64,000 bases of DNA from JAUWPO01 sp965603285 (GTDB lineage: Bacteria > Chloroflexota > Anaerolineae > Anaerolineales > UBA4823): NCBI GenBank assembly GCA_965603285.1, contig CBFDCK010000001.1:1-64000 (forward strand), given 5' to 3'. Shown piece after piece: positions 18,985 through 28,244 of this stretch (within the stretch, counting starts at the first letter, position 1; every line of letters begins with the position of its first letter). The notes under the pieces are model-generated. The model worked only from the letters and a program-made list of their open reading frames with translations, searched no databases and was not told the DNA's origin. The position numbers and the translations under genes were made by a program.

Positions 18985-20676
18985 TTATTTTGGAATGAGG
19001 TTTAATACCTTAAAGTCATGAGTCTGAAAAACTGATGGTAAAGATGATGGGTGGTCAATGGAAACGACCCAGAAACTGATTGGATAATTGTTTGAGAGAA
19101 TTGTAACATCTTCATCATCCATGTCTTCGTATAGACGACTCAATTGACTAGAACCTTTAGTTGTACCCAATTGATCAGTATCCATAAAATAGAAGCCAAA
19201 AGATTCTATACGCGTCACCCATTCACTAACAAAACTTCGTTCCCAAAGCATTGCGGTACCATCTTTCCAAGTGACAAAGACAGCTCTCTGGGAAAGCGCT
19301 CGGAATTCTTCCCAATGCGGATCTACTAAAAATATATCTTTTGAAGAGGTATTTTCTCTTGCCCAATCCGCGATTTCCATCATTTGAGAATCAGGAAGTC
19401 TGATGATATCCCCGACGGCACCTGCCTTCGCTAGATTTGAGATTCTAAACACAGCAAAAAACAGGACAACTAGCACAACAATATTCGAAAGACGAGTTGC
19501 ATCCCCGTGTTTTAGAATAAATTTCCATGTAGGGTTCCAGAATACTCCAACAGCGATGATTGCCCAAATATAAATCGTTATAAGAGAGAAGTAAAAAAAA
19601 TTAAGCCACATGAAACTGATAAAGAAAAAGATTACATAGAGCCGCTTATGATTGGTTTTATCATTAATTAGATAGGCAAGAACAGCTATCATAGCGGTGA
19701 CGGCAAAGGCAAAAAACAAGTCCGTACCGCGCGCTGGATGCATTATCAGCATCGCTGGAGAATTCACAACATAAGCAGCTACAAAGGCGTAAATCAGCCA
19801 GCATATACTGACAGCCAGCCAGATCATACCGTGTTTAAACAACTTGTCCATTTCCTTTTTACTACGATATAGTAATATGGCGTAGCATGAGATAAACGCA
19901 AAGAAGAGATAAAAACGATAATACTCCCAGGTAAGGGGATAGAGATGAAAGGACATGCGTACCTCACTAACCCGCAGCCAAAGTTCTTTGTTTACAGTAT
20001 TAATTTGAAATGCTGACATTGTTGGTACGATCGTGGGGGATGCAAGGATGACAAATAAAATTCCTGGCAGAACCCAATCTTTCCAATTAGACCTGTAACA
20101 GGTATCTAAAAGAAATACTGCCGTGAAGTAAACACAGGCATAGGTTCCATACATAATGTTGAGATTTAAACCAATAGCAAGCCAAAGAACCCAATAAAAA
20201 GGACGCTTCGAATAAAATGCAGCGGTGGCCAATAATAAAAATGCAATAGATAAGCTGGTGTGTTCGAAGTAATTAATAACTAGAGTTCCATGACCTATTA
20301 AAGGAGATGGCGAAAGTGCAAAAAAGGCCATCGCTCCTACTGATGCTAGCCTTGAACCGGGATATAAAGTCATGGCTAATCGTGCTGCTGCGACTAAGAT
20401 TAGCGCCCGCGTGACTAGGAAAAGAATTAATAATAATGACTCTAGGGGCACATAATTTGATATAAAAGCGACCACCTGCCAAATCGGACCTATATAATGC
20501 TCGAAAGTGGAGACGAATGGATCATTAGGAAAAAGTGATGGGTTGTTTATCCATTGGACAAACGGAATTTGCACTGCATGGTTATCTGAATAAACTTGAT
20601 ATCCTGTAAAAAAAACAGAGGACAGGAAAATGATTAAACCTTGTAGCCAAAACAATAATCTACTTCGCCATTCCAT
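18985..20676 (-). CDS. tandem membrane protein family, copy 1 of 3
   Basis: A 563-residue polytopic protein, first gene of the triplet on the minus strand. ATG 20676 is preceded by AAGGT. It lacks the roughly 15 extra N-terminal residues of the other copies and starts directly at the first membrane helix (FWLQGLIIFLSS). Shared features are the FPNDPFVST loop near residue 45, IGHGTLVINYFEHTS near residue 125, and a soluble tail with DIFLVDPHWEEFRALSQRAV. Near-identical stretches with copy 2 at the DNA level around 18560-18720 and 20300-20460 indicate a recent duplication. No catalytic motif is proven. Confidence 0.62.
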   Translation of the reverse strand: MEWRSRLLFWLQGLIIFLSSVFFTGYQVYSDNHAVQIPFVQWINNPSLFPNDPFVSTFEHYIGPIWQVVAFISNYVPLESLLLILFLVTRALILVAAARLAMTLYPGSRLASVGAMAFFALSPSPLIGHGTLVINYFEHTSLSIAFLLLATAAFYSKRPFYWVLWLAIGLNLNIMYGTYACVYFTAVFLLDTCYRSNWKDWVLPGILFVILASPTIVPTMSAFQINTVNKELWLRVSEVRMSFHLYPLTWEYYRFYLFFAFISCYAILLYRSKKEMDKLFKHGMIWLAVSICWLIYAFVAAYVVNSPAMLIMHPARGTDLFFAFAVTAMIAVLAYLINDKTNHKRLYVIFFFISFMWLNFFYFSLITIYIWAIIAVGVFWNPTWKFILKHGDATRLSNIVVLVVLFFAVFRISNLAKAGAVGDIIRLPDSQMMEIADWARENTSSKDIFLVDPHWEEFRALSQRAVFVTWKDGTAMLWERSFVSEWVTRIESFGFYFMDTDQLGTTKGSSQLSRLYEDMDDEDVTILSNNYPISFWVVSIDHPSSLPSVFQTHDFKVLNLIPK

Positions 20677-20837
20677 ATCAACCTTTACCTTGTCAGATCC
20701 TTTAGCTTTTTTTCACACTTTCTATCTCAATCTCGAGCAAAGCTATTATTAGACGCATATTTTATGCAAAACAATGTTAAGGACATGGTATTAGCACTAA
20801 TCAATGTCATGCGTGTACAAAGCGTACTTGTGGAGGG

Positions 20838-22796
20838 TTAAGGCTTTCGTTTAAAAATACGAATATGAGTGTTGTCTTCGCAGTAAACGGTAGGTTGCGT
20901 ACTTTCCAGCTCTTCAAAGGCATAAGATTTTAAACGTTCTCTGTACCACTCATCGTAATAGCGTTGCTGCACTAATACGAAATCCGATTCGTTTATCCAT
21001 TGATCAGCCAGCGGCACACTCCACCAGCCGTATTTTAAGAGTTGATCCGGGTCACCATCATATTTATAGGAGTAGTCACCATTTAACTGTGGTGGATAAA
21101 TCTTGATCTCTGGAACATATAGTAAAGGTACAACAGAGTTGCCCCCTTTCCAGTAGACTTGTGCCCCAGGAGGAATAACGCTGGCGAGATGTTCGCCGGC
21201 TGCTTCATACGAAGCGATGACATCCCGATTGCAGAAAAAGGCATCTCTTTCATCCATGATATCCACCACAGGGGACAGAATTGATCCTATTAGCAAAAAT
21301 ATCAAGAGTGCCCAGTATCCGTAGACTGGAAAGGTGCTTTTATTATCTTTTGAAAATATCTTTCGAAGATGTGGGGAAATTACCCTGATTACCAGTGCAA
21401 GTAGTAAGAGCAGAAGGCCTATCCCAAATCCCGCAATTGTAGAAACTACTCGGCGTGAAGTTTTAAAGTCGTAATCGTAGGTCTTCTTCAGATAATTTCG
21501 GAGGGGCACAGTCCCTGAAACTTTTTCTGGGAACTCAAGGATTGATCTTGGGATTTGTATCTCAAGGATTTGTTTGCCTATTTGTTCATAAACCCCGAAG
21601 CCTACAAGAGTGGAAATGAAAATGATCAACAATATAATGACCAATTGAAGCCAAAGAGGGATTTGTTTTCGCCAGGCGGTGTAGGTTAACGGGATGAGCA
21701 GAATTCCAATTGATGAGAAAAAAGTCAAGTAGCTTGATAGACAGAAAACACAGTAATAGCTCCCAACCGATGACCATGTGTGTATAAGTAGTAATAGTAT
21801 GAATAAGGCACATAGAAAAACAGCAGTACGCAAATCGGATTTCTTCTTAAACCCGCCCTTGATTGGCCACAGCAGCACTGCGATCAGCACAGCGATCAAG
21901 GCTGGAAAGTGATTGCGAATAGACTGCGATAAACTTAATATCTGATTCTCCTTTGTAATGACAGGGTTCCAAACGCTTGGGAAATATGTTTGGGTTCGCC
22001 ATTTGTTCAGGAACGGAGTAACTGAACGGGGTAGTAAAAGCGCCCATACTTGAAGGATGCCGGGCCAAAAAAGCAGATAGCCAAAAATGACGGTCAATAT
22101 ACCCAGTGAGGCAGCAATGAATCCATTCCTTCTTCCGTGTGCCCAAAAGACATATAGGATTAACAAGGGCAGCACTGGCATAAGGTTGAGCCTGGTTATT
22201 GCCATTAATCCGGCCAATATCGATCCTAAGGCTATCTGCCAAGTTGGACGATCATCTCCTATCACAAGAATAAGAGTCCAGACTAACATACAGGCGATCA
22301 AACCCTGAGACACGCCAAGGCTGAACATCTTGATCGCTGAAATATTTATCGCGAAAATCCAGACAACGGCTGCTGCCCACCATTTTCCACCCAGACGCTT
22401 TCCCAGAACCCATAATCCCAGCAGCATCAATAATGCCAGTGCGATTGCAAATCCTCGACCTGTAAGCAATCCAGGCTCCAGTAAATATTGGATTGAACCT
22501 GGAATCAGGAATGACAAGGGCATTTTATTGCTCCAGGGACCGTAGAACTGATACATCGAATATTGACCGGAAACGTAGAGTAATCCCTTGTACAAATATG
22601 TGCCTTCATCTAAAACGGAGGGGAGTAAACGAGCGTATTTCCATAACTGTAAGATGAATACGATGCCCCCCAGAAGCGACACTACTTCAGCCAACCATGG
22701 GAGAGAGGCTGTAGAACGTAGAAATTTGTGTAACATAAACCACAAATTGCCATCATGTTCCAATTCTTGGATATCAGCCTGTTTATTGGGGGTCAT
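20838..22796 (-). CDS. PMT/ArnT-like GT-C glycosyltransferase (paralogue of 12127-14085)
   Basis: A 652-residue polytopic protein colinear with the one at 12127-14085. VLDEGTYLYKG puts D63-E64 in the first outer loop, followed by YGPWSNKMPLSFLIPG. The tail has IPPGAQVYWKGGNSVVPL and YPPQLNGDYSYK, also as in the paralogue. These are features of polyprenyl-phosphate-sugar dependent GT-C enzymes (GT39/GT83-like). It lies upstream of the triplet on the same strand with a 161-nt gap, so it may have its own promoter. The acceptor is unknown. Confidence 0.75.
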   Translation of the reverse strand: MTPNKQADIQELEHDGNLWFMLHKFLRSTASLPWLAEVVSLLGGIVFILQLWKYARLLPSVLDEGTYLYKGLLYVSGQYSMYQFYGPWSNKMPLSFLIPGSIQYLLEPGLLTGRGFAIALALLMLLGLWVLGKRLGGKWWAAAVVWIFAINISAIKMFSLGVSQGLIACMLVWTLILVIGDDRPTWQIALGSILAGLMAITRLNLMPVLPLLILYVFWAHGRRNGFIAASLGILTVIFGYLLFWPGILQVWALLLPRSVTPFLNKWRTQTYFPSVWNPVITKENQILSLSQSIRNHFPALIAVLIAVLLWPIKGGFKKKSDLRTAVFLCALFILLLLIHTWSSVGSYYCVFCLSSYLTFFSSIGILLIPLTYTAWRKQIPLWLQLVIILLIIFISTLVGFGVYEQIGKQILEIQIPRSILEFPEKVSGTVPLRNYLKKTYDYDFKTSRRVVSTIAGFGIGLLLLLLALVIRVISPHLRKIFSKDNKSTFPVYGYWALLIFLLIGSILSPVVDIMDERDAFFCNRDVIASYEAAGEHLASVIPPGAQVYWKGGNSVVPLLYVPEIKIYPPQLNGDYSYKYDGDPDQLLKYGWWSVPLADQWINESDFVLVQQRYYDEWYRERLKSYAFEELESTQPTVYCEDNTHIRIFKRKP

Positions 22797-22881
22797 GTTT
22801 TGTTAGAAATAGCTTTAATTGTTTGGTAGTAATAAAGGACTTGAACTTTCGGAATTCTCGAAAAGTTTGTAATTTAAGTCT

Positions 22882-24510
22882 TCACCCTTCCTGCTTATCG
22901 ATGGGGGAGTTCGTTCTGGCCCATTCCCAAATAAGGTACATAGCAGCAGTGACAAAGCCTAATCCAAGCGTTTTAAACAGGTCTTCGATTGGCCAGTAGA
23001 ACCCAGTGTAACGCCCCAAATACCATGGTATGAACCAGGCAAGGATCAATAAAACGCTGATAAAGGCACGGCGCAGCCACGGATCATGCGTACGGCGGTG
23101 TTCCACAATGTCCCAGGCTGTCAGAGCTGCACCCAAACCTGCAAAAGCAGCTCGGTACCTTGGGTTATCCCACATATCGCCCCCACCTCGGAAAGCGGCA
23201 ATCAGAATGCCGCCCCACACGATCAGGCTGATAATAAATGTAAAACCATGATCGTCTTTTTTGCGGGGAGCACGCAGCAGCGCGTAAATTAAGAACGGCA
23301 GGATCACGGTCCAACCAACAGCACGCCAGATTGCGATCCAATGCCAGATCTTGGCTTGGCTGCCTGCAACGATTGCTGCGGGCAGAAACGGCTGAAGTAC
23401 CCCGTATGTGAGCAGTAATGGGAGATGTGTCCATTCTGGAGTGCTCCTGAACACTTGCTGCATCCAGCCAGAATCAAGGCGAGTAAGGTGGGCTTGAAAT
23501 CTGGCAGATTTGCGAATCCAATACTCCAATACAGCGATCGGATTCGTCATGCCATCTGGTGCAAACTGCTTCAACGCCAACCACATTCCAGCAGAGATGA
23601 TGACTGTAACACCGATGATAAGCCAAAATAACTGCTTTGGTAGGATGTGATCTTTCAGGGAGGCTTTGTTTAGAGGAATGGCTGCTAGCGCCAACATAAG
23701 CAGTAACAATGCCGTGTAAGGTGGAGAGAGGGGTAGGCATAGCAGTAAAGCCACCAGCATCCATCTCAGACCAGACCATGAGCGCTCCTGAAAGTAGAGT
23801 ATCAAACCGTAAAAAGCGACCATCGTCAGTGTCATTGTGAACGCTTCGCGCATTTGGGAACTGCCTAGCAGCACAGCTTCTGGATAGAGAGTCATTATCA
23901 AGGCGGCAATCCATGCTTCAGTTTGACCCCATGCACGCCGAGTGAAGGCCCAGGTAAAGAGAACCACCAGGGAGGACACTGCGGCTGTTAAGACGATAAT
24001 CAGTACGGGTTGGTGCTGATCTGTACCCAAGTAGCGGTAAAACCAAGCGCTCAGAAATAGCATCCCCCCATATTGGTCATATTTTCGATTATCTCGAAAT
24101 GCTCTCCAAAGTGGCTTGTTGGAACCTGCCAGTTGATGGGCTGCCTGGTCGCGTTTACTCGCGTCCGCCATCACATAGCCAGCTCTCTCGTGGGAAGAAC
24201 CGTGCCCCATCACGGGCAACGCGACAAACCAGAACACTCCTACAGCCAGGCGCAAAAGAGCTGCGGTGATTATTAGAATGCCCAACAAGCGTGGGAGATT
24301 CTCTCCTCTGAGCATCCACCAGCAACACACAATTATTCCGGCAGCTATCAAGACGGCTCCAAGAAATGACGCCCAGCCAGTAACCTCTGTGAACCCGGAT
24401 GAAATCCAGGTCAGTGCCGAGGAAAGGAGCAGGCAAAACAGGATGGTAATGAGCCAGAACTGCCACCTCGCTAGTGGGGATTGAAGCCTCTCTTGGTTAT
24501 TAATTGTCAT
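22882..24510 (-). CDS. PMT-like polytopic membrane protein
   Basis: A 542-residue membrane protein. An earlier in-frame start would run back into the GT4 gene upstream and add about 58 residues that are only the antisense-like reading of that gene's end, so I place the start at ATG 24510 (MTINNQERLQSP). A long first outer loop holds MADASKRDQAAHQL and later KYDQYGGMLFLSAWFYR, and the membrane part has YPEAVLLGSSQMREAF. This layout is common in bacterial dolichyl-phosphate-mannose-type transferase homologues, but no catalytic residue is certain. It follows the GT4 gene by 44 nt, part of the 22882-29567 minus-strand cluster. Confidence 0.6.
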   Translation of the reverse strand: MTINNQERLQSPLARWQFWLITILFCLLLSSALTWISSGFTEVTGWASFLGAVLIAAGIIVCCWWMLRGENLPRLLGILIITAALLRLAVGVFWFVALPVMGHGSSHERAGYVMADASKRDQAAHQLAGSNKPLWRAFRDNRKYDQYGGMLFLSAWFYRYLGTDQHQPVLIIVLTAAVSSLVVLFTWAFTRRAWGQTEAWIAALIMTLYPEAVLLGSSQMREAFTMTLTMVAFYGLILYFQERSWSGLRWMLVALLLCLPLSPPYTALLLLMLALAAIPLNKASLKDHILPKQLFWLIIGVTVIISAGMWLALKQFAPDGMTNPIAVLEYWIRKSARFQAHLTRLDSGWMQQVFRSTPEWTHLPLLLTYGVLQPFLPAAIVAGSQAKIWHWIAIWRAVGWTVILPFLIYALLRAPRKKDDHGFTFIISLIVWGGILIAAFRGGGDMWDNPRYRAAFAGLGAALTAWDIVEHRRTHDPWLRRAFISVLLILAWFIPWYLGRYTGFYWPIEDLFKTLGLGFVTAAMYLIWEWARTNSPIDKQEG

Positions 24511-24554
24511 ACTGAAATTTCCATGTGATCGGTTATCGTTATGGACTTTCTCTT

Positions 24555-25754
24555 CTAAATCCCATCCAAAATTCGCTCGGCGCGAGCCTTCCAGGTGTAT
24601 TGGGCGGCGTCCTTTCTTGCCTGGATTGCCAACTGCTCCAACCGGTCGTGGTTGGAGCGCAGATTTTGGATTTCGCCGGTCCAAGCATCCACATCATCAG
24701 GTGGTAGGAGGACGGCGTTTTGCGGGTTCAGCACCTCTCTTAAAACTTGTAAGTTGCTGGAAAGTATAGCTCGACCGCAGGCCATGTACTCAAAAAGCTT
24801 CATGGGACTCAGATAACGGGAAATATCGCCGCCTGAAGAAGCAGCCACTTTGTGCTGGTAAGGCATCATCAGAACGTCACAGGCGGCTTGGTAGAGAGGC
24901 AATTCGGCGTTAGGCACAAAACCAACCAGGATAATATTGTTTAATCCCATAGATTGAACATCGCCTTCCAAACGTTTGATTTCTGCCGGTTCGCCTCCAA
25001 CCAGCAGGTAGGTAATGTCGGGAGTGCAGGTCGCCATTTTTAGGAGCATGCTCACACCTCGGCCGCGATATAAATGCCCGGTGTAACCTGCCGTAAAACT
25101 TTCGGGTGAGAGAGTTGAATCCCTTAATTTGCTCTGGGATAGCAACTCGCGGGCGTCGGTGGGACCAGGCAAGCCGGCATAACGGTCTAGATCTACACCG
25201 TCTGGGGCGATGATAGTGAATGGAGGGATAAGCGGTGTGTTGAATTCCTGTGCGAGGTCTTGCGCAAGGGACAGGGTTATCACGACCAGCCTGCGAGCCC
25301 CTGCCCCTTTGAGGAAGCGGCGAAATAACCTGGTGCCGAAGGACCCGTGGGGGAAGTCGTGAATTTCAAAGATCACGGGATTTTTAAGAGTGCTGGCAAG
25401 AGCGGCGACCTGGGGTAAGCGTGTGTAGATCAAATCCGCCCCCCATCGTCGCGCCCAATGGATAGCCTGTAAACTGAAGTCGTAACGGCGCAGGGTTGGT
25501 CTGGCGGGAAACCATGTAATTGGAAATTCTGCCTGAAGACCATAATGGTGAGAGAGTGTATCCCAAGAGTGCATTAAATTGGGTGTGTCGGCTGGAAGAG
25601 CATCGTGGACTTGATTGCTATTATTATCTTCGACCGGGACGGCAAGGTGCACATTGTGACCGAGGTTGACCATCGCCTGAGCCATTTTCATCACCTGGAT
25701 TGTGTTTGCGCGCCGAGCTGGAATCTGGGTTGGAGCGATAACGGCAATTTTCAT
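24555..25754 (-). CDS. glycosyltransferase, GT4 family
   Basis: A 399-residue GT-B glycosyltransferase. The N-terminal domain begins MKIAVIAPTQIPARRANTIQ; the C-terminal donor domain has FTAGYTGHLYRGRGVSMLLK, then YLSPMKLFEYMACGRAI, which includes the conserved E of the GT4 donor site. A cytoplasmic enzyme that adds a sugar to a glycan intermediate; donor unknown. Its ATG overlaps the stop of the flippase gene upstream as ATGA (25751-25754), so the two are translationally coupled. Confidence 0.9.
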   Translation of the reverse strand: MKIAVIAPTQIPARRANTIQVMKMAQAMVNLGHNVHLAVPVEDNNSNQVHDALPADTPNLMHSWDTLSHHYGLQAEFPITWFPARPTLRRYDFSLQAIHWARRWGADLIYTRLPQVAALASTLKNPVIFEIHDFPHGSFGTRLFRRFLKGAGARRLVVITLSLAQDLAQEFNTPLIPPFTIIAPDGVDLDRYAGLPGPTDARELLSQSKLRDSTLSPESFTAGYTGHLYRGRGVSMLLKMATCTPDITYLLVGGEPAEIKRLEGDVQSMGLNNIILVGFVPNAELPLYQAACDVLMMPYQHKVAASSGGDISRYLSPMKLFEYMACGRAILSSNLQVLREVLNPQNAVLLPPDDVDAWTGEIQNLRSNHDRLEQLAIQARKDAAQYTWKARAERILDGI

Positions 25755-27106
25755 GTCTGGGCACGCTTTTTATTCATTAAGGAACGTATCTTGAATACGT
25801 AAATAATTGAGTTTGCTATGTAATACCCGGACAATAATACCGCGCTCGCTAGATATCCGAATCGAGGTACCAGGAGGATGACAAAAAACACTTTGATTCC
25901 TGCCAGCGCCAGGTTGACCCTGGCAGGAAAATCGGGATGCCCTAAGGAGAGCAGCACCGCGCGCCGCCAGTAGAATGTATTGGAAACCAGAAGACCCAAT
26001 AGCAGGATAAGTAACGCTGGGTATGCCGGCAGGTATTCGGGGGTGTAAATATAGCGTATGACAAGCGGACCAAGGAATATCAGACCAATTGTAGCCGCGA
26101 AAGTGTAACTCCCCGCTAAAATGGAACCCTGGCGCATTATGTAGCGTATATTCCCCCAATTTTTCTTATCCGCCTGGCGAGAGATTTCCGGATATGTGGA
26201 TTGCGTTAATGGGGTGACTGGTAATTGAACGATGTTTGCAAGAGACAGAGCTAGCTTGTAATACCCTGCTTCAAGGGGAGTGCGGAAAAATGAGACCCAT
26301 AGAATCTCGCTATCTTTAGTCACCAGGCTAATGGTTGCGCTGATATTCGTGTTTACGGCGAAATGAGCGAGTTCGCGATATTTATCCCTAAGTAATCTTA
26401 TTGGGACTATCCACCATTGATAACCCCATTGGCGCGTTGCAAGAAATACCGCTGCTAGGGTTATACCAATGGCACCGATTATCTTACCGATTAAATACGA
26501 AAACAGGATTTCCTTCAGACCGCCTTGCGCTATATAGGTAATGGTAATTAAAGATAATGTGATGACGCTCTGCCCAATGTTTACGGTCGCTATCCGGCGA
26601 AACCTGTCGAAAATTTGTAGAAGACCTAATGAACTCTCTGTTATGAAATTAGCGGGAATAACCAGCCCGTAGATCATAAATAGACTGGTTGTACTCGGGT
26701 CCTTGGCGAGGTATTTCGCGCCGAAGGGTGCCAGCAACAGAATTAAACCAAATGCAAAAATCGAAGTAAGCATCTCGAAAATAGCTGCAAGCTTAAAAAC
26801 CGCTGCCGCACGCTGGTGATCGCGAGCTTCGGTGTAGTATCCGACGTATTTTACAACCAGCTCGGACATTCGAAATGATGCAAGTTTATTGACGACGCTC
26901 ACGAACAGGATGATTGCACCTAAAATACCAAAGTTCTCCACACCCAATAGCCGTGCCACCAGGATGCCCTGCAGCATGCTGAGTGCGGCGGATATGCTGG
27001 TGGAGCTGAAGAGATACCCCGAGTTCTTAATTAAGCGGCGTATCAGTGCATTTTCGAAAAAGTGATGGAAGTGCTTGCGCAACCAGTCGTTTAATCGTCG
27101 CGGCAT
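25751..27106 (-). CDS. Wzx-like polysaccharide/oligosaccharide flippase
   Basis: A 451-residue polytopic protein of the polysaccharide-biosynthesis (Wzx/RfbX, MOP superfamily) type. Signs are the N-terminal LIKNSGYLFSSTSISAALSM followed by ARLLGVENFGILGAI, the standard first two helices of these transporters, and a further regular series of hydrophobic segments to residue 445. It would move an undecaprenyl-linked oligosaccharide across the membrane. Neighbours fit: two UDP-sugar enzymes upstream and a GT4 overlapping by 4 nt downstream. Its presence suggests a Wzx-dependent repeat-unit pathway, though I see no clear Wzy. Confidence 0.85.
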   Translation of the reverse strand: MPRRLNDWLRKHFHHFFENALIRRLIKNSGYLFSSTSISAALSMLQGILVARLLGVENFGILGAIILFVSVVNKLASFRMSELVVKYVGYYTEARDHQRAAAVFKLAAIFEMLTSIFAFGLILLLAPFGAKYLAKDPSTTSLFMIYGLVIPANFITESSLGLLQIFDRFRRIATVNIGQSVITLSLITITYIAQGGLKEILFSYLIGKIIGAIGITLAAVFLATRQWGYQWWIVPIRLLRDKYRELAHFAVNTNISATISLVTKDSEILWVSFFRTPLEAGYYKLALSLANIVQLPVTPLTQSTYPEISRQADKKNWGNIRYIMRQGSILAGSYTFAATIGLIFLGPLVIRYIYTPEYLPAYPALLILLLGLLVSNTFYWRRAVLLSLGHPDFPARVNLALAGIKVFFVILLVPRFGYLASAVLLSGYYIANSIIYVFKIRSLMNKKRAQT

Positions 27107-27195
27107 AACTGAGGGAGTTTACAGGAAAAGAAATGAATGTTTTTCTCGTTAATCCAATACATTTATAGTCAGGTAAAACGAGTTCGGCAGAAACA

Positions 27196-28185
27196 TTATT
27201 CAGTATCCACAAGTCGGGTCCAGGAGTGTTCGGTACGGTACCAGTCAACTAGGTTCGTAATGCCTTCGAGCAGTCCAACCCGCGGTTCCCAGTCGAGCAA
27301 TTTTTTTGCTTTTTCTATGTTGGCCCAATTTGCGCGCATATCAGCAGGATGGGCGGGTAGTTGTTCGACAAATGCGGTTTGACCAAGGAGTTCTTCTAAG
27401 ATGTGAATCAACTCGTTTATTTTTAGAATCTCGTGTCCGCCCAGGTTTATGATTTCGTAGCCCAGTGGTTTGAGACCCAGGATTGTGCCGCGGGCGATAT
27501 CGTCGATGTAAGTGAATCCGCGTGACTGTTCTCCATCTCCGAACAACTTTACTTTACGCCCTTCGCTGATCCACTGTGTAAAGCGGAACATGCTCATATC
27601 TGGGCGACTTGCAGGTCCATATACGGTAAAGTAGCGAACAACGGTGACGTCAATCCCGTAAAGATAGTGGTAGGTAAAAGTAAGTGCTTCGGCGCTTATT
27701 TTACTGGCAGCATAAGGTTGGAGAGGCTTGCTGCTGTCAGCCTCTTCAGGTGTAGGCAAGGGTGCATTTGATCCATAAACGCTGGACGTAGAGGCCATGA
27801 TAAATTTAGGGATCTCATATAGACGAGATAGCTCCAGCAAGTTGAGGGTGCCGGTCACGTTTGTATTGATATAGAGCCAGGGATCTTCCAGCGCTTGGCG
27901 TACACCTGCACGGGCGGCAAGGTTGATAATGGCGTCATATGACTTTATTCGACCATTGTGTGTAAAATCTGCACATTCGAGAGCGTTTTGGTCGCTGATG
28001 TCAACGTGATGAAAGTTAAAATTAGGGTGATCGGTTAGATGTTTGAGACGCCAGTGTTTCATTCTAACATCATAGGCGTCATTGAGGTCGTCAATACCTG
28101 CAACGAAGTGACCATCTTCGAGCAGCATTTCAGTCACCCGGGCGCCAATAAATCCTGCCGCACCTGTTACTAAATAATTCGCCAT
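27196..28185 (-). CDS. NAD-dependent UDP-sugar epimerase (SDR)
   Basis: A 329-residue extended short-chain dehydrogenase. NAD-binding glycines are in VTGAAGFIGARV at residues 6-17, and the catalytic pair is Y158 and K162 in YAASK, with a serine-rich ASTSSVYG just before. VRYFTVYGPASRPDMSMFRF and GEQSRGFTYIDDIARG are typical of UDP-glucuronate 4-epimerase and related UDP-hexose 4-epimerases. It probably makes a UDP-galacturonate or UDP-galactose-type donor for the surface glycan. It lies 59 nt downstream of the UDP-sugar dehydrogenase, a common pairing for uronic-acid donors. Confidence 0.87.
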   Translation of the reverse strand: MANYLVTGAAGFIGARVTEMLLEDGHFVAGIDDLNDAYDVRMKHWRLKHLTDHPNFNFHHVDISDQNALECADFTHNGRIKSYDAIINLAARAGVRQALEDPWLYINTNVTGTLNLLELSRLYEIPKFIMASTSSVYGSNAPLPTPEEADSSKPLQPYAASKISAEALTFTYHYLYGIDVTVVRYFTVYGPASRPDMSMFRFTQWISEGRKVKLFGDGEQSRGFTYIDDIARGTILGLKPLGYEIINLGGHEILKINELIHILEELLGQTAFVEQLPAHPADMRANWANIEKAKKLLDWEPRVGLLEGITNLVDWYRTEHSWTRLVDTE

Positions 28186-28244
28186 TAGGTTTCCTTGTGT
28201 TTGGATGTGGGGGAAGAAATCAGTTCTTCTCTCCAGATTTCCGT

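Noticed and set aside
24511..24684. 58-residue N-terminal extension of the 22882 membrane protein
   Set aside because: It lies within the end of the GT4 gene and reads as low-quality basic sequence; ATG 24510 starts just before the first helix.
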